64,000 bases of DNA from a bacterium. Its GTDB lineage: Bacteria; Bacteroidota; Bacteroidia; Bacteroidales; Muribaculaceae. This document shows, one piece after another, positions 1 through 8,753 of the stretch (within the stretch, counting starts at the first letter, position 1; each line of letters opens with the position of its first letter). The notes below the pieces were generated by a model, which saw nothing but the letters and a program-made list of their open reading frames with translations, ran no database searches and was not told the DNA's origin. Where the stretch lies: assembly GCA_004563195.1 (NCBI GenBank), contig SFTJ01000007.1, positions 17,106 to 81,105 of the forward strand, in the 5' to 3' direction. The translations under genes were made by a program, and so were the position numbers.

Positions 1-118
1 GCGCACAATAACGCAAAGTGTCGCCGTCTATAGCGAGTTGACATTTCTCATATCGTTCCTGAGCCATCGCTGCCACGCTCAGCGCCACAGCCATGATTAG
101 CGTAATTACATACTTCAT
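1..118 (-). CDS. Secreted protein, N-terminal part only (cut by window edge)
   Basis: Reading leftward from ATG 118 gives MKYVITLIMAVALSVAAMAQ followed by about 19 residues before the edge. This is a clear Sec signal peptide with an AMA-Q cleavage site, so the product is periplasmic or surface exposed. An in-frame ATG at 130 is an alternative start. The mature start (ERYEKCQLAIDGDTLRY) recalls Bacteroidales esterase/dienelactone-hydrolase-type proteins, but too little is present to name a family. A promoter-like -7 element lies about 40 bp upstream. Confidence 0.7.
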   Translation of the reverse strand, partial: MKYVITLIMAVALSVAAMAQERYEKCQLAIDGDTLRYCA

Positions 119-159
119 AACATTTGCCATACTTATTGTTTTATTTTTCTTATATCAAG

Positions 160-167
160 CAAAAATA
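160..167 (-). promoter_or_regulatory. Putative sigma-ABfr -7 element
   Basis: The minus strand reads TATTTTTG, matching TAnnTTTG, about 40 bp upstream of the secreted-protein start at 118. No good -33 TTTG is seen. Confidence 0.4.
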
Positions 168-317
168 ATATTTATTTTGCACATTTCCACACCCATTTTC
201 GCATATTTACAAAAAAATCATAAAACCATAGCTTATACCCTAATGCATAGCCCCCGCGCACCTGCCGTATAACCGCATCACCGCCAAGGTGATGCCATTA
301 ACTGCGGCAGCGCCACA

Positions 318-402
318 ATAAACACAGATTATCACAAACATCGCACAGATCAGCACAATATTGTGTAAATCCGCCTAAATCTGTGAAAATCCGTGGTAAA
401 AC
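318..402 (+). repeat. Scattered palindromic repeat, copy 1
   Basis: It contains AACACAGATTATCACAAAC, then GCACAGATCAGCACAATATT-GTGTAAATCCGCC, then AATCTGTGAAAATCCGTGG. The centre CACAATATTGTG is palindromic and is flanked by CACAGAT and ATCTGTG arms. Related copies occur near 14840, 38690, 38800, 43355, 46380, 56340 and 60770, always between genes. Confidence 0.7.
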
Positions 403-422
403 AAACCCGCATCACCCATACC

Positions 423-454
423 AAAAAAGAGACCTCATAGCGGGGTCTCCTTTT
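423..454. terminator. Bidirectional hairpin terminator
   Basis: GAGACC (429-434) pairs with GGTCTC (444-449) around a 9-nt loop, with an A-run on the left and a T-run on the right. It can therefore end transcription from either side. Confidence 0.65.
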
Positions 455-796
455 ATAGTGTGCGTGTTTCATGACATCAACAATCATACAGGGTAGGTTA
501 ACTTTCGTACTCTTATGGATAACGTTTATTTTATGTGTGTTTTACTATAATATCATACTACACTTATCACTAAATCTAATTCTTATCTTATCACGATACA
601 AAGGAACAATCAGGCTGTGCAAAATAATTACACATCAATGTTAAATAAATGTTAAAACATTCGCGGTATGTGATTTTCCCTAAAAAGACTTGACAGATTT
701 GAGAGCGATTAACTAATATTGTTTACAGTTTCTATTTGTTCGCCTGATTTAGGTTTACAATAGTTTTGTTTTATTCCTAAAAAGGTTGTCTGTGCA

Positions 797-1603
797 TTAT
801 AGTGCGCTGTGCCAATCTTCTATACCACAATCGCCATTCTCTTTGAAATCGTCGAAATAAGCCAACCATTCGGGCAGTTGTTCTTCCGAGATATCTCCGC
901 GCAAAATCAAGGATATCAGCTCTTTCCAAGCATCCACATATGCATCGAGTTCATTGCTACTTCCCGAATAACTCAGATTATCGAATTCGGCTGCCACATT
1001 GAGTTTCTCCAATTTTTCCTCTATATCCGACTCGCTGATGCAGTTGCATTTCAAGCCGCTAAAGAGTTCATCTTCCACCACTTGAGCATATACCATACCG
1101 CGGGCTTCGGCAGCGGTCAGACGCACTTCATATTCTTCTTCCTCGGCAAACATATAGCTGAATGAAGCATCAGTCACATTGATACGAAATGTGTATGAGC
1201 CGTCGCTCAAATTCTCCAATTCAGAGCGCAAATCCTCATACTCTTCTTCATCGTCGGGGTCGACATTATTTATGCGGTCCACGAGGTCTTGCAGTTCAAT
1301 GGGGACTGAATCCAAAACGGCGATAATGGGGTCGCCTTCGGGCCACGAGCAGTCATAGGCCAAATCGCTCAACTCGCTATCTACATCGAAAATCATCATT
1401 GGCACATCTTCAAACACTTCGTTGAAACCTATTCGACTATTGAGCACATACATCAGCTCATCGCGCGAAATTTCAAATTCGCTTTCGGTGCAATAGTCCT
1501 CACCGCATGCTCCGCCACCGTAGTAGCCCACTTCGCATCGGAATGTCATAGGCTTTACGCCTTCGAGCAACGCCTTGCGCGCTATTCTTACTTTTTCTTC
1601 CAT
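797..1603 (-). CDS. Acidic hypothetical protein, 268 aa
   Basis: I do not recognise a family. The start is placed at ATG 1603 (MEEKVRIARKAL) rather than the upstream ATG at 1690, because a TACTTTTG -7 promoter element lies inside the longer version and would put the earlier ATG upstream of the transcript. The protein is very acidic, with runs such as DPDDEEEYEDL and AEEEEYEV, no signal peptide and no membrane segment, so it is probably cytoplasmic. Cysteines cluster in GGGACGEDYC (near the N-terminus) and LKCNC. It stands alone, 144 bp downstream (on its own strand) of the lipoprotein operon. The function cannot be inferred. Confidence 0.75.
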   Translation of the reverse strand: MEEKVRIARKALLEGVKPMTFRCEVGYYGGGACGEDYCTESEFEISRDELMYVLNSRIGFNEVFEDVPMMIFDVDSELSDLAYDCSWPEGDPIIAVLDSVPIELQDLVDRINNVDPDDEEEYEDLRSELENLSDGSYTFRINVTDASFSYMFAEEEEYEVRLTAAEARGMVYAQVVEDELFSGLKCNCISESDIEEKLEKLNVAAEFDNLSYSGSSNELDAYVDAWKELISLILRGDISEEQLPEWLAYFDDFKENGDCGIEDWHSAL

Positions 1604-1641
1604 AACTTTATTGCTATTTTGTTTCACAATCATTGATGCAA

Positions 1642-1649
1642 CAAAAGTA
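1642..1649 (-). promoter_or_regulatory. Putative -7 element deciding the start of the 268-aa gene
   Basis: The minus strand reads TACTTTTG (TAnnTTTG). A transcript starting just downstream would begin before ATG 1603 but after ATG 1690. Confidence 0.45.
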
Positions 1650-1746
1650 GAAAGCAGATAGGCAAAAATTTTACCCATCTGCTTAAACAAATATTAAAAA
1701 ATACTGATGTTTACCGAAAAATCCTATTTCGAGGCTGAAATACTCA

Positions 1747-3336
1747 TCAATAGTCCCATTCGAGCGAGAAATCGTCGACCCAAAGAGTGCTTCCGTCGCC
1801 GCCTGTGAAGAAGTCGCCGTATTTGCTTGCCGATGCCACTATCAATATGTATTTGGGGCGTCGGTTGGTGGCTCGATATTCGAGTGCTATCTCAAATTCG
1901 GTCCACTGCTCCACCGATTCGCCCTTTTCGAGTTTGCCGTAGGCTATCACATTGGGCGAATTTACGTCGAAGAGCTGTCGATTGTTGGGATTGGTGCGAA
2001 TTTCATAAGGAGCGTCCCAATCGGCGAGCGCGATGTAGATGCTGCAAGTGTCGGGGCGGCCCTTAAAATCGGTAAACTCCGACGAGGTGTGACTGATATT
2101 CATGCAGTTATACTTATAATATCCCTTCAGTCGCGTGGGTCGGCCGGTGAATTCGCGTCCGAAATTGAGGATACCATTGGTGCCATCGGTGCGCACATAG
2201 TCGCCGGTGAAGAGATTGCCGGCTGCCAATTTGCCCACTACGCCTATGCCCACAAACTTGGTGTTCAACTCAGCCGAATAGCCCTTTGCGCCATTCCAAG
2301 TGTCGCTACCCGGCACACTATTGCTATTGCCGAGCGTGGTAGCGCCCTTGTTGCCGGTACCCCAATAGGCTGTTTCGCCTTCTTTCCACGGACACCATAT
2401 TTTGCCATCGAGCCACCAATCATTGAAGTCGAGATTGGGCACACTATATTCGCTGTCGGTGGTAATTTCTACTGAACCACTCACCATGTCGCCGCTCACG
2501 GCACGCACCTCATAGGTGGTGACAGGAGTCAAACCGGTGAGACGAGCCACGAACGAGCCTCCCTTATGCGTTATCATCGATTCAGGCACCGACGTCCAGG
2601 CTTGGGCGCCTTTTATGCGATATTCAAAGCCGTTACTCTTGCCTTCTTCGGCCGATCCGTAGAGCCAAGCCACGCGAGTCCAAGCATCGGCTTGCGTGAG
2701 CTGCACATCTTGGTCGGAACGAACCACATAGATGGTCCAATTCTCTACGGTATTGTGATATGTTACTTTCACAGGTTTAGCTGTCGAAAAGTCGCTCACT
2801 ACACCTTCGAGCTGCGGCGAATAGGTGGAAATCTCGGCAGGACCGAGTTTCATCGAGGTCACCGTAATCTGCGTCAAGTCGGCGCTCTTGGGCACATAAG
2901 CCACCACGCGCTTGGCGGGAACATCTATTATCGAGGCGCCCACCTGACCTGCCACCGTGAAGTAGCGCTCTATCTCCTGCTCGGCTTTGATAAGCCAAGT
3001 GTAGTCTTGATAGAGCGAAAGCACCACGCTGAAAGGCTCCGATGAGAGATTGATACCGCCGCGAATGTCGGGGCTAAGGGTGGCATCGTCGGTAATAGTA
3101 TAGTTGGTGATGCGCACATCGCTCAGGTTGGCGGTCTCATCGAGAGTGAGCGTAACCACCTGATTCTTGGTATCGATAGTAGCCTTACCCACCTGATGCT
3201 CGGCATCGATGCTCAGAAAGGCACATTTCACTATAGGATACGGGATATCGTTTTTCAAGCAACTCGTGGCGATTGCCGCCAAAAGCGTCAATGCCGTGCT
3301 TAGCAATATCGATGATTTGATTATCTTCATTTTCAT
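1747..3336 (-). CDS. PCMD-domain surface lipoprotein
   Basis: This 529-aa protein is the last gene of a six-gene operon. The signal peptide ends in a lipobox (AIATSC-LKND), so it is a lipoprotein. Residues about 30-220 form Ig-like beta domains. About residues 220-290 look fibronectin-III-like (AWTSVPESMITH, LTGLTPVTTYEVRA). The C-terminal ~230 residues match the PCMD fold (putative carbohydrate metabolism domain), with KFVGIGVVGKLAAGNLFTGD, FGREFTGRPTRLKGY and a final LWVDDFSLEW. The same C-terminal module occurs in the 715-aa and, more divergently, the 829-aa operon members, so the genes are paralogues. It is probably a surface glycan-binding or adhesive protein; no substrate is evident. 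The start is ATG 3336, with ATG 3330 as an alternative. Confidence 0.85.
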   Translation of the reverse strand: MKMKIIKSSILLSTALTLLAAIATSCLKNDIPYPIVKCAFLSIDAEHQVGKATIDTKNQVVTLTLDETANLSDVRITNYTITDDATLSPDIRGGINLSSEPFSVVLSLYQDYTWLIKAEQEIERYFTVAGQVGASIIDVPAKRVVAYVPKSADLTQITVTSMKLGPAEISTYSPQLEGVVSDFSTAKPVKVTYHNTVENWTIYVVRSDQDVQLTQADAWTRVAWLYGSAEEGKSNGFEYRIKGAQAWTSVPESMITHKGGSFVARLTGLTPVTTYEVRAVSGDMVSGSVEITTDSEYSVPNLDFNDWWLDGKIWCPWKEGETAYWGTGNKGATTLGNSNSVPGSDTWNGAKGYSAELNTKFVGIGVVGKLAAGNLFTGDYVRTDGTNGILNFGREFTGRPTRLKGYYKYNCMNISHTSSEFTDFKGRPDTCSIYIALADWDAPYEIRTNPNNRQLFDVNSPNVIAYGKLEKGESVEQWTEFEIALEYRATNRRPKYILIVASASKYGDFFTGGDGSTLWVDDFSLEWDY

Positions 3337-3369
3337 CACTGATTATTTTTCAGAGTGTGGTAAGACATA

Positions 3370-4272
3370 TTACAGATACACCGAAACACCCATATTCAGG
3401 TTGAACAGATTGAATTTAAAGTTAGCGCCGCTCGATGAGAAGGTGCCCTCATCTACGCCATTGGTCACCTGATGCTCGCGCTTCCAGTACCAACCAAAAA
3501 TGCCGAACGACACGTTAAATGCCACCTTTTCCTGAATAAACACACACATACCGGGCGAGAAATCCAGTCGGAAAGCATTGCCGGTCGACTTGGTTTCCTT
3601 GGGTTCGTCGTTATAAAGTCGCGAGAAGGTGCCAGTGCCGCGGTCGTAGCGCAGAGCCACCTCGTTGAAGAGCGCAAAACGGCGTCCGCGGTCAAGTCCG
3701 ATGTAACTGCGTCGGAACACCGATACCGACGTGGTTTTGGTCTTATAAGCCACATCGCGCATGTCGAACGAAATGTCGTCCATAATGTCAGCGCTGAGGC
3801 TTTTGAGGTCGAAATCGGTGCTGCTGAGCCCGAATCGCACACCCACTTCCTTGTTGTGCTTATAGAAGTAGCTCATGTGCGGCTTCACCGAGTAGGATTT
3901 GGCGCTGAAGTTAAGATTGCTTATCAGATTGAGCATCTGCAAATCATCGGTGCTGATTTCGCCATACGATGCCTGCAAGCCGAACGAGAATTGCCCTTTC
4001 GGGACGAAGAGGTAGGCGAAAATTCCGCGGTCATAGCGTCCGTAGTTTTTCTCGGGCAGAATGATGCTGATGGTGTCGTTTCCCACTATCACCAAGTCGA
4101 CGTCATCGGTTTCGAGCTGCTCAATTACAGCCTGAGGCACATCGCCCACAGAGTCGGGCAGCGCAACCGTATGTTCCGTATTTTCCACCTCGCCGGCACT
4201 AGCACATAGGGGCATCAGCACTGCCACAAGCATTGCCACCGCCATTTGCCATATATTCATTATTCGTTTCAT
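3370..4272 (-). CDS. Outer-membrane beta-barrel protein
   Basis: This 300-aa protein has a signal peptide ending near LCASAGE. About 60 residues of linker follow, then an alternating amphipathic pattern typical of a small 8-12-strand barrel. It opens with FAYLFVPKGQFSFGLQASYG and closes with FNLNMGVSVYL. It is clearly paralogous to the next gene upstream (246 aa): both share the F.PKGQ..VGL opening, a RRSY/RNYM-x-G motif, the E/VNLRY strand and the C-terminus. The extra N-terminal linker is the main difference. It may anchor or export the operon's lipoproteins, but this is inference from gene order only. Confidence 0.75.
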   Translation of the reverse strand: MKRIMNIWQMAVAMLVAVLMPLCASAGEVENTEHTVALPDSVGDVPQAVIEQLETDDVDLVIVGNDTISIILPEKNYGRYDRGIFAYLFVPKGQFSFGLQASYGEISTDDLQMLNLISNLNFSAKSYSVKPHMSYFYKHNKEVGVRFGLSSTDFDLKSLSADIMDDISFDMRDVAYKTKTTSVSVFRRSYIGLDRGRRFALFNEVALRYDRGTGTFSRLYNDEPKETKSTGNAFRLDFSPGMCVFIQEKVAFNVSFGIFGWYWKREHQVTNGVDEGTFSSSGANFKFNLFNLNMGVSVYL

Positions 4273-4294
4273 TGCATTCTCAAAAGGGGAAAAA

Positions 4295-5035
4295 TTACAA
4301 ATAGAACGCCACTCCTATGGAGATGGAGAACAGGTTGACCTTAAAATTAGCCGATTTGGTCTTAGTGTTAGATACATGAACCTGATCGGTAATCTGCTTA
4401 TTCTTCGAGTAGCCGAATTCGAGCACACCCACATTCACTTCGAGGGCTGAATAATTGTTGAGAAACATCATCAGACCAGGCTGAACGCCCACATTGATTG
4501 AATGTGTGCGCATAAATGTGCCGGTGAAGTCCTCACCCTCGCCGTTGCTTATCTTCGACTCGCTGAGCCCGTAACGAAGGTTCACCTCATTGATTATGCC
4601 AAAGCGTTTCGACTTGCCTATGCTCATATAGTTGCGCAGCAATGCCGTGGTGCCGAAATTCTGCGTTATGATATAAGCATTGTCGATGTCGAAAGAGTCC
4701 TCGCTCGACAGCACAATGTCGGCACTATTCAACTTAGTGCGCATTCGGCTGTAGGAAAATCGGCCACCAAGTCCCAAATCGTCCTTCACCATATAGCACA
4801 ACATTGGGCTCAACTTGAAGTTGTAGTTGTCGCCATTGATGTTTTCCACCACGAGAAACTGGTAGTTGTCGTATTTACTCTGCGAATAGTCGGCACTCAA
4901 GCCCACCACCCACTGTCCTTTGGGCACAAACAAGGTTTGCTCTATATTCCTACTAAAATGCGATTGTCCTTGGACGCACAAAGCGCCCAAGAACAAACAC
5001 AAAATGGTAATATTTAATCTAATTCTATTTATCAT
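4295..5035 (-). CDS. Outer-membrane beta-barrel protein, paralogue
   Basis: This 246-aa protein has a signal peptide (cleavage after CVQG-Q) and then a small barrel: TLFVPKGQWVVGLSADYS, RMRTKLNSADIVLSS, INEVNLRYGLSES, ending in ISIGVAFYL. The start ATG overlaps the stop of the 715-aa lipoprotein gene as ATGA, so the two are translationally coupled. It is a short version of the 300-aa barrel downstream, and the pair looks like a tandem duplication. Confidence 0.78.
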   Translation of the reverse strand: MINRIRLNITILCLFLGALCVQGQSHFSRNIEQTLFVPKGQWVVGLSADYSQSKYDNYQFLVVENINGDNYNFKLSPMLCYMVKDDLGLGGRFSYSRMRTKLNSADIVLSSEDSFDIDNAYIITQNFGTTALLRNYMSIGKSKRFGIINEVNLRYGLSESKISNGEGEDFTGTFMRTHSINVGVQPGLMMFLNNYSALEVNVGVLEFGYSKNKQITDQVHVSNTKTKSANFKVNLFSISIGVAFYL

Positions 5036-7179
5036 TCATACACAAGTTGTAAATCATCAAGCCACATCTGGCTGCCATTACCACCGCAGAAATAGTCGCC
5101 GTAGTAACTTGCCGAACAAGTAAGGATAATTGCTGATGGTCGTTTGTTGCTGCGATATTCGAGATTGATAGTGAACGGAACCAAGCCATCACCTTCGGTT
5201 GCCTCGGTGAATATGATTGTACCATAGGCAATAATGTGCTCCGAGTTGGAGTCGAAGAGCATTCGCTCACTCGACTTGGTCTTGATAATCTTTGGCCACG
5301 ATTCGCCGGTGTTGCTGTCGGTCTCTTTCGAGTCGTCCCACAATGCGATGAATATCTGGCCCTTATCCATACCTGTAGCACCGTCTACCACTCCCGAATT
5401 GTTATCGATGGTTACCGGCGAATATTTCACATAACCGGTGAGTTGTGTAGGACGAGAATTAAACTCGCGGCCCCAACCCAAGATACCATCCGTACCATCG
5501 GTCTTAAGATACTTGCCCACAAATATGTTACCTGCAGCAAACTTACCAATCGAACCGATACCCACAAATTGCGACTTCATATAGAGCGAACGGCTGCCGC
5601 TGTGATAGAGATTCAGGTCGTAGGTGGTTACATTCTTATTCATGGTAGCAGAGCCGTGGTTACCCGAATCCCAGAACATGCTTTCACCTGAACCATATAT
5701 CAGATAAGCACCGCTGCCGGTCTGCCAGTTTTCGAAACTGTTGTTAGGCAATTGTGCAGCCACTTCGGTGGTGAATGTCATCACATCGGCCACGGTGAAG
5801 CCGTCGCAGATAGCTTGATATTCATAGGTGGTGCCGGCAGTGAGGCCTGTGATGGCTGCACTCATCTGAGTGCCGTCGACTGTGGCATCTACCGTCGTCC
5901 AGTCGGTTGCACCTTGGGCACGATAGCGGAACTGCAATCCGGTGAGGTCGCTCTTGAGGATAGTGCCATAAATGGTGGCGTGAGATGTATACACATCATT
6001 CACATCGATAGTTACTGTAGCCACCGAAGCGTCGGTAATCTGCAGATGCATTTCATACAATCTCACCTTATCCCTCACGTCGGTAGCCGTGAAAGTGATG
6101 TAGAAATCGCCTTCAGGCAACTTATTGAGCATTTCCTTCGCAAAAGAGATTTTTGCTATAGCATTATCATCGGTTGAGTTATAATCGTAAGTGTAAGTGA
6201 GTCCGGCTGCTGCGAGAGAGTTGCGATAATCCTCCGACATCGACAAAATCTCAAATTCATCGTCGGGCAAGGCGAAGCGGCTTGTAAACAAATTATCCTT
6301 GCCGTTAACCACCACACTCTTAAGTGCGCAAGCCGATGTGCAATACACAGCCACATTGCTCACAAAAGCGTCGGGCATCGACACCACAGGTTGGTCGATA
6401 TTGCGACCGCCATTGAGCATAAATTTGGGTGCTGCAGTCACGGTTACCTCTTTGGTCACTATCTCCTCCTCTGCCACATCGATGGTGATGAGTGCTCCGC
6501 CATTTTCGGCAGGAGTGCTCGAATACGATGCTTTGATAGTATAGAGATATGCCGGTTTCACATTTTCTATCACGCCGCTCTTTTCATACACCGAACCGTC
6601 GAGCTGTGTGCCCGAAATAGTCCAGTTGAGCGATGTTTCGCCTGCGTCCATCATAAAGTAGCCATTGACACCCTCCTTATCACTTGTATATTCAAGTTCG
6701 CCGGCAGCATTGCCAACCACCACCTTATAGTCGCTGAGTGCTTCGGATATATTACCAAAGTCGACCACTACAGCCGAGTTGGCAAGCTTGCATGTCACGC
6801 TCACCGATTCTTTACTTCCGGCGCTCACTACGAACGCCTGTTCGCCCTTGAAATAGCGGTCGGTGAACGATGCAGGCACACTATCGCCGGCAGCTGCTGT
6901 TACGCGATAGTTTCCGCTCTTCAATACCAATGCATCGGGCAGCGAATTGGTGCCGCGATACTTTCTGATCAAGCCTTGAGAATTGTAGACATATACAATG
7001 CAATTCTCAGCCAAAGTGGTTTCATCAGCCGCACGAGTGGCGGGCTTGGCTTCGGCATTTACCTTCACATCGAAGTTTACCGAGCCCTCGCCATCGCTCA
7101 TCAGCACTTCGTCGGAGCACGATACCAATGCCCCTGCCATCAGGCTGATTGTAAATATTGTTTTTGCTATATTTTTCAT
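5032..7179 (-). CDS. DUF4493 + PCMD surface lipoprotein
   Basis: This 715-aa protein has a lipobox ALVSC followed by SDE, an acidic stretch like the Bacteroidetes surface-export signal, so it is probably displayed outside. Residues ~30-240 fit DUF4493 (ENCIVYVYNSQGLIRKY, LKSGNYRVTAAAGDSVPASF). The middle holds Ig/Fn3-like domains (LTGLTAGTTYEYQAICDG). The C-terminal ~240 residues are a PCMD domain (SQFVGIGSIGKFAAGNIFVG, GWGREFNSRPTQLTGYVKYS, MWLDDLQLVYE). It lies 18 bp downstream of the 510-aa gene's stop and is coupled to the barrel gene that follows. Confidence 0.87.
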   Translation of the reverse strand: MKNIAKTIFTISLMAGALVSCSDEVLMSDGEGSVNFDVKVNAEAKPATRAADETTLAENCIVYVYNSQGLIRKYRGTNSLPDALVLKSGNYRVTAAAGDSVPASFTDRYFKGEQAFVVSAGSKESVSVTCKLANSAVVVDFGNISEALSDYKVVVGNAAGELEYTSDKEGVNGYFMMDAGETSLNWTISGTQLDGSVYEKSGVIENVKPAYLYTIKASYSSTPAENGGALITIDVAEEEIVTKEVTVTAAPKFMLNGGRNIDQPVVSMPDAFVSNVAVYCTSACALKSVVVNGKDNLFTSRFALPDDEFEILSMSEDYRNSLAAAGLTYTYDYNSTDDNAIAKISFAKEMLNKLPEGDFYITFTATDVRDKVRLYEMHLQITDASVATVTIDVNDVYTSHATIYGTILKSDLTGLQFRYRAQGATDWTTVDATVDGTQMSAAITGLTAGTTYEYQAICDGFTVADVMTFTTEVAAQLPNNSFENWQTGSGAYLIYGSGESMFWDSGNHGSATMNKNVTTYDLNLYHSGSRSLYMKSQFVGIGSIGKFAAGNIFVGKYLKTDGTDGILGWGREFNSRPTQLTGYVKYSPVTIDNNSGVVDGATGMDKGQIFIALWDDSKETDSNTGESWPKIIKTKSSERMLFDSNSEHIIAYGTIIFTEATEGDGLVPFTINLEYRSNKRPSAIILTCSASYYGDYFCGGNGSQMWLDDLQLVYE

Positions 7180-7197
7180 TTACCTAAGCAATAAAGA

Positions 7198-8730
7198 TTA
7201 ATAAGTTTGGAACTTAATAACACATGTGCCTACTTGGTCGGCATTGTCGGTTACAGTCAACTCAAAGTCGTGATATGCTGCGCCATAGATGCTTAGCAAT
7301 GGGATGAATTGAGTGATGTCGAATGTAACTGAAGTCTCATCTACCACAGGAGCATAAGTAGTGCCACTGCTTGTGGTACCGCCATTAGCCACAGGGAATC
7401 CGAGGCCTGCCAATCCTTCGGTCAAGTCAGCACCAGCCGACGAACGACCGGTAGCAAGGTCAAACTCAGTGTCGAGACCCACACCTTGCAGCACTTCGGC
7501 GGTCAAAGTACCCGAATTGATTACTACCTCAAACTTCTTGATGCCATTAGGAGCCGAAATCACCACTTGAGCGGCTTTCAGACCTGCTTCGGTGCCGAAG
7601 AGTCGTGCATCGTTATATGTAGTGAGGTCGATGGTTTCGCTCGAGAACGAAGGAGCAGGCTTCGATTCGCTGTAAGCGGCTTGTGTCACCTTGATAGTCT
7701 TGCTCAGAGAGCCCATGGTTACCACCACGTTGGCAGTACGGCTTGTAGAAGCCTCATTGGCTGCGGCATTGATGGTAAAGCCGGTAGCTGTGATATCACT
7801 GATGGTACACCAACTCGGAGCGCTGCTTTCCACAGTCCATGCAGCCGACGAACTTACGGTAATAGCCTGAGAGCTTGCTTGGCAAGCCAGGTTAACGTTC
7901 GACATCGATGTGGTAAGGAAGTCGAATGGGTCGATAATTTCATCATCTATGTCGATGTCGCGCGATTCATTCACCACTGTCACTGAGGCATCAATAGTGA
8001 AATTTGAGCTCGAAACCATTCCTGATTCATCGCCGGGTATTGGGTTTTCTTTATAGTTAAATGTGATGATGTAGTGCTTGCGAGGAGCCACATCGGTCAT
8101 AATCTTGTAATCCTCGTTGATAAACACACCTTCCACAGTGCCCGAGAACGATGCCACGAGGGTGGTATTGTTCTCATAGTAACGGAAATAGCCCGAGCGG
8201 GTTTCCGATGCAGCAAATTCGAGTACATTTTTCGCAGCCACCTCCACGGTAACCTTCACATCGCTTGCCATCACATTCTTCAAAGCATCGCTATATCGCA
8301 CACTCACACGCACATTCTCAAGGGTGCAAGTCATGGGGTTGAGCTCGGTGATTTTGTTCTTTGCGATTGTGAAATTTTGCTTTGCATAGTAGTAAGGAGC
8401 ATCAAACGCGGCATCTTTAACTTCGGCGTTATACACCTCGGCGATGTATTCACCCACAGGGAGGGTGATTACCTCGGGCATTTCGCTGAAAATCCACGAT
8501 TGTTTGAGCAATCCTGTTTTGCCTTCGAGTATGCGAACGGTAAATCCGCTCACATCTACTGTAGCGCGAGTGACGGTGGTTTCTGATGCATCTACATCGA
8601 TGCTCAGTGTCGACACCTTCAGCTTGCCTTCTTCTTGGCTCTCGCCGTTATAGTTCGGGTCGTCGCATCCGGCAAGCATCAATGTTGCCAGAGACATCAT
8701 CATAACTAATATATTATATAATTTTTTCAT
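7198..8730 (-). CDS. DUF4493 + BACON lipoprotein
   Basis: This 510-aa protein has the lipobox MLAGC-DDPN, suggesting surface lipoprotein. Residues ~35-235 are DUF4493-like (FTVRILEGKTGLLKQSW, LPVGEYIAEVYN, YYYAKQNF). Residues ~275-355 read as a BACON domain (AITVSSSAAWTVESSAPSWC ... LSKTIKVTQAA), a module common in Bacteroidetes carbohydrate- or mucin-binding proteins. The C-terminal ~150 residues resemble part of the neighbouring 829-aa protein (FDITQFIPLLSIYGAAYHDF against IDFTKMVPLLRAYNGSSTHT). It lacks the PCMD domain of its neighbours. Confidence 0.85.
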   Translation of the reverse strand: MKKLYNILVMMMSLATLMLAGCDDPNYNGESQEEGKLKVSTLSIDVDASETTVTRATVDVSGFTVRILEGKTGLLKQSWIFSEMPEVITLPVGEYIAEVYNAEVKDAAFDAPYYYAKQNFTIAKNKITELNPMTCTLENVRVSVRYSDALKNVMASDVKVTVEVAAKNVLEFAASETRSGYFRYYENNTTLVASFSGTVEGVFINEDYKIMTDVAPRKHYIITFNYKENPIPGDESGMVSSSNFTIDASVTVVNESRDIDIDDEIIDPFDFLTTSMSNVNLACQASSQAITVSSSAAWTVESSAPSWCTISDITATGFTINAAANEASTSRTANVVVTMGSLSKTIKVTQAAYSESKPAPSFSSETIDLTTYNDARLFGTEAGLKAAQVVISAPNGIKKFEVVINSGTLTAEVLQGVGLDTEFDLATGRSSAGADLTEGLAGLGFPVANGGTTSSGTTYAPVVDETSVTFDITQFIPLLSIYGAAYHDFELTVTDNADQVGTCVIKFQTY

Positions 8731-8753
8731 CTTTTTTACTGCAGTAGTGGTTA

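Larger units (their letters stand above)
131..796. other. Intergenic stretch, 666 bp
   Basis: It contains a -7 promoter element for the leftmost gene, one copy of the scattered palindromic repeat (about 318-402) and a bidirectional hairpin terminator (423-454). The AT-rich part 455-796 has no credible reading frame. It could hold a minus-strand small RNA ending at the terminator, but nothing recognisable is seen. Confidence 0.5.
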